From assembly GCA_025757985.1 (NCBI GenBank), contig CP107210.1, positions 1,736,001 to 1,800,000 of the forward strand: DNA of 64,000 nucleotides. Direction: 5' to 3'. The DNA comes from Oscillospiraceae bacterium (GTDB lineage: Bacteria; Bacillota; Clostridia; Oscillospirales; Ruminococcaceae). Below, one piece after another: positions 62,348 to 64,000 of the stretch. Position numbers and translations under genes: made by a program. Each line of letters begins with the position of its first letter. Positions within the stretch are counted from its first letter, which is position 1. The notes under the pieces were generated by a model, which searched no databases, had not been told where the DNA came from, and saw only the letters and a list, made by a program, of their open reading frames with translations.

Positions 62348-62940
62348 GGATGAAAAAATACGAAATCACCGACATTGCCCACCCGGACAACCCGAAACTG
62401 CACCGCATCCGGGCGCTGACCGATGTGGGTACAGATGTTCACAAAGGTGATTTGGGCGGCTTTGTCGAAACCGAGGATAATCTCGACCAAGAGGGCTTTG
62501 CATGGATTGGCAAAGATGCCATTGCCTGCGAGGATTCGTACATCGGCGGAGATGCAATACTTGCGGATTCCGCCGTGGCAAGGGACTCCGCCTATGTCGG
62601 AAACAACGCGGTTATCGCTGACCATGCCGTAGTGCAGGACAATGCCATTGTTTGCGGCGGATATATTTCCGGCAATAGTTGCATCTGTGGTAATGCCATC
62701 TTAAACGCCGATACGCAAACTCTCTGTGCGCCCATGATTGGCGGCAACGCCCGTGTCTATGGGGAACTCACCGGCAATGTGGTATGTCAGGGCGGTGCCG
62801 TGGTGCTGCCGGGTGTAAAACTTTACAATACCACGGCGGATTGCTTTGTCCTGAAAGATGATACTGTCAGTGTTGTGCCTGCCCAAAGGCCGGAAGTCAC
62901 CGCACCAAAAGAAACAAAACACCACGAAAACGAACGCTAA
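62344..62940 (+). CDS. Hexapeptide-repeat (left-handed beta-helix) protein
   Basis: A 198-residue protein. KKYEITDIA, HRIRALTDVGTDVHKGDLGGFVE opens it; then repeats such as GGDAILADSAVARDSAYVGNNAVIADHAVVQDNAIV form a left-handed beta-helix. Similar proteins (YdcK-like) occur on phages and elements with unknown function. It lacks the acyltransferase-type catalytic His, so binding is more likely than catalysis. Confidence 0.7.
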   Translation: MRMKKYEITDIAHPDNPKLHRIRALTDVGTDVHKGDLGGFVETEDNLDQEGFAWIGKDAIACEDSYIGGDAILADSAVARDSAYVGNNAVIADHAVVQDNAIVCGGYISGNSCICGNAILNADTQTLCAPMIGGNARVYGELTGNVVCQGGAVVLPGVKLYNTTADCFVLKDDTVSVVPAQRPEVTAPKETKHHENER

Positions 62941-62949
62941 GAAAGAAGG

Positions 62950-63753
62950 ATGCCTTTGAAGAACACTCCCGAAACGCTCAACATTCTCGACCCCGATTTC
63001 CGGATGCCCGAACACTGCGGCGGTGACCGCTGGTCGATCCTGCACGGGGATTCTTTGCAGATTCTCCGCCAGTTTGAACCGAACAGCTTCGATGCCATCA
63101 TCACCGACCCACCCTATGCCAGCGGCGGCAGCAGCCAGACCACCAAGAACCGCAGCACCAGCGAAAAGTACAGCAGCATGAGCAAGGAAAAGGCGCTGCC
63201 CGACTTCGATTCCGACCAGATGGATCAGCTGAGTTGGATGTTCTGGACAGCTGCATGGCTGCAGGATGCCCGCCGCATTGCCAAGCCCGGCGCGCCTGTC
63301 TGCCTGTTCATCGATTGGCGGCAGCTTCCCGCCATGACGCTGGCTTTGCAGTGGGCGGGCTGGACCTGGCGCGGTGTGGCGGTGTGGGATAAAGTCGCCA
63401 GCCGTCCACAGAAAGGACGCTTCCGCCAGCAGTCCGAGTACATTGTGTGGGGGTCGAACGGCAAAATGCCGCTTGAGAGAAATGTTGGGTGTCTGCCGGG
63501 CGTGTTCCGTTACCCGAATCCCCAGAACCGCATCCATGTCACCGAAAAGCCCTTGCAGCTTATGCGGGATGTGGTGCAGATCTGCGAACCGGGCGGGCGC
63601 ATCCTTGACCCCTTTGCCGGGGCGGGCACCACCGTGCTGGCCGCTGTGCAGGAAGGCTATGAGGCTGTCGGCATTGAAATGTCGGACGCCTACTTCCAAC
63701 GCAGCACTGAACGGCTGAAAACTGCCCTTGAATCCGAAGTGAATCAGAACTGA
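62950..63753 (+). CDS. Beta-class N6-adenine/N4-cytosine DNA methyltransferase
   Basis: A 267-residue methylase with DPPYASGG near residue 54 (motif IV) and LDPFAGAGTTVLAA near 218 (motif I). Motif IV before motif I, with the target region between, is the beta class that includes CcrM. The target (RQQSEYIVWG, RIHVTEKPLQLM) region is typical. No restriction partner is adjacent. Immediately after it lie palindromes rich in GANTC, the CcrM-type site. Confidence 0.88.
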   Translation: MPLKNTPETLNILDPDFRMPEHCGGDRWSILHGDSLQILRQFEPNSFDAIITDPPYASGGSSQTTKNRSTSEKYSSMSKEKALPDFDSDQMDQLSWMFWTAAWLQDARRIAKPGAPVCLFIDWRQLPAMTLALQWAGWTWRGVAVWDKVASRPQKGRFRQQSEYIVWGSNGKMPLERNVGCLPGVFRYPNPQNRIHVTEKPLQLMRDVVQICEPGGRILDPFAGAGTTVLAAVQEGYEAVGIEMSDAYFQRSTERLKTALESEVNQN

Positions 63754-63802
63754 TTCACTTTTGACCGCCAACTTGAAAATAGTGAATCAAATTTGATTCA
63801 CT
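63737..63802. promoter_or_regulatory. Two tandem palindromes with four GANTC sites
   Basis: AAGTGAATCA-GAAC-TGATTCACTT (63737-63760) and a 22-bp perfect palindrome beginning AGTGAATCAAA (63781-63802) share the half-site GTGAATCA. The first overlaps the methylase stop codon. Together they carry four GANTC sites in 66 bases, upstream of the last gene. Confidence 0.7.
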
Positions 63803-63829
63803 CCCGAAATTCAGAAAGGAAACACGAAA

Positions 63830-64000
63830 ATGAAACGATCTTGGGCTTTTATCTGCGCCAGCGAGGGCGCAACCTCCAAACATCTCCGCAATTATTGCCG
63901 TGAAGTCTACCTGCTGGGCTACCTGCCGGTATGCCCTAAATTGCAGGACAGCCAGTATTTGGTGCTGGAAGATGCCATGGAACGCAGCGAGTACACCGCC
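63830..64000 (+). CDS. DUF4406/DUF7768-like protein (cut by window end)
   Basis: The first 57 codons of a gene that runs past the window. KRSWAFICASEGAT, then LRNYCREVYLLGYLPVCPKLQ resembles DUF4406-type, nucleoside deoxyribosyltransferase-fold proteins of phages and elements. AGAAAGGAAACACGAAA precedes the ATG. The family call rests on a short fragment. Confidence 0.55.
   Translation, partial: MKRSWAFICASEGATSKHLRNYCREVYLLGYLPVCPKLQDSQYLVLEDAMERSEYTA

Noticed and set aside
1..64000. CRISPR array
   Set aside because: No regularly spaced direct repeats of 24-37 bases were seen, and no cas genes.

Overview
The window reads as a Clostridia-type mobile element. The evidence is a moderately GC-rich backbone with dense, overlapping genes, strong Shine-Dalgarno sites, and families typical of gut Firmicutes conjugative elements: PcfB, Maff2, PrgI, DUF3846, DUF3848/3849, DUF6017, TnpV and YodL. 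An Oscillospirales host (Faecalibacterium/Subdoligranulum-like) is my inference from these families. Nothing in the window is a housekeeping chromosomal gene except a cargo metK. Both a ParA/ParB pair and a ParM/ParR-like pair are present, along with a RepA-like (DUF6017) protein and a tyrosine integrase next to a partial tRNA-Met. This suggests a large plasmid-like integrative conjugative element, possibly seen in its circular form.

Layout. 0.3-14.2 kb: primase-like DUF3991/Toprim protein, ParA, ParB, DUF3846, YodL and a 2.5-kaa ArdC/methylase/helicase protein with a tnpV gene nested out of frame. Then come a CAP lipoprotein, a Phd/RelE toxin-antitoxin pair and DUF3848/3849. 14.3-18.8 kb: a giant Cna-B adhesin cut short and joined to the 3' part of a relaxase. 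18.7-29.9 kb: the mating apparatus (PcfB, ArdC-like, VirD4 coupling protein, Maff2, TrbL/VirB6-like, PrgI, VirB4, M23 hydrolase), interrupted by an AbiE type IV toxin-antitoxin cassette with its own promoter and terminator.

30.0-43.4 kb is a different-looking island. It opens with a decayed excisionase-integrase remnant. Next is a minus-strand ABC exporter operon, a secreted 140-aa protein, an XRE regulator, and a plus-strand Agr-like quorum-sensing set (response regulator, kinase, AgrB, and a candidate peptide lacking cysteine). A pseudoknot-like RNA, a sigma-like/HTH_16 pair, and a leader RNA with xis and int follow, ending at a partial tRNA-Met that looks like an attachment site. A 36-bp block, 34/36 identical, lies upstream of both agrB and the secreted-protein gene in the same orientation. 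It is the best evidence that the two are co-regulated.

43.6-47.1 kb is a defence-like patch: an ABC-type ATPase overlapping a PD-(D/E)XK nuclease gene, a DUF6718 protein and a TIR-domain protein. 47.3-64.0 kb returns to backbone and cargo. It has ParM/ParR, an orphan Xis paralogue, a double RHH protein, a C5-cytosine methylase, an amidoligase plus gamma-glutamyl cyclotransferase pair, an intact 1999-aa LPQTG adhesin, DUF3846, a mobile S-adenosylmethionine synthetase, a second DUF3991 protein, RepA-like DUF6017, a hexapeptide beta-helix protein, a beta-class DNA methylase followed by GANTC-rich palindromes, and the start of another gene.

All identifications come from reading motifs and from knowledge of the families. 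No searches were run.
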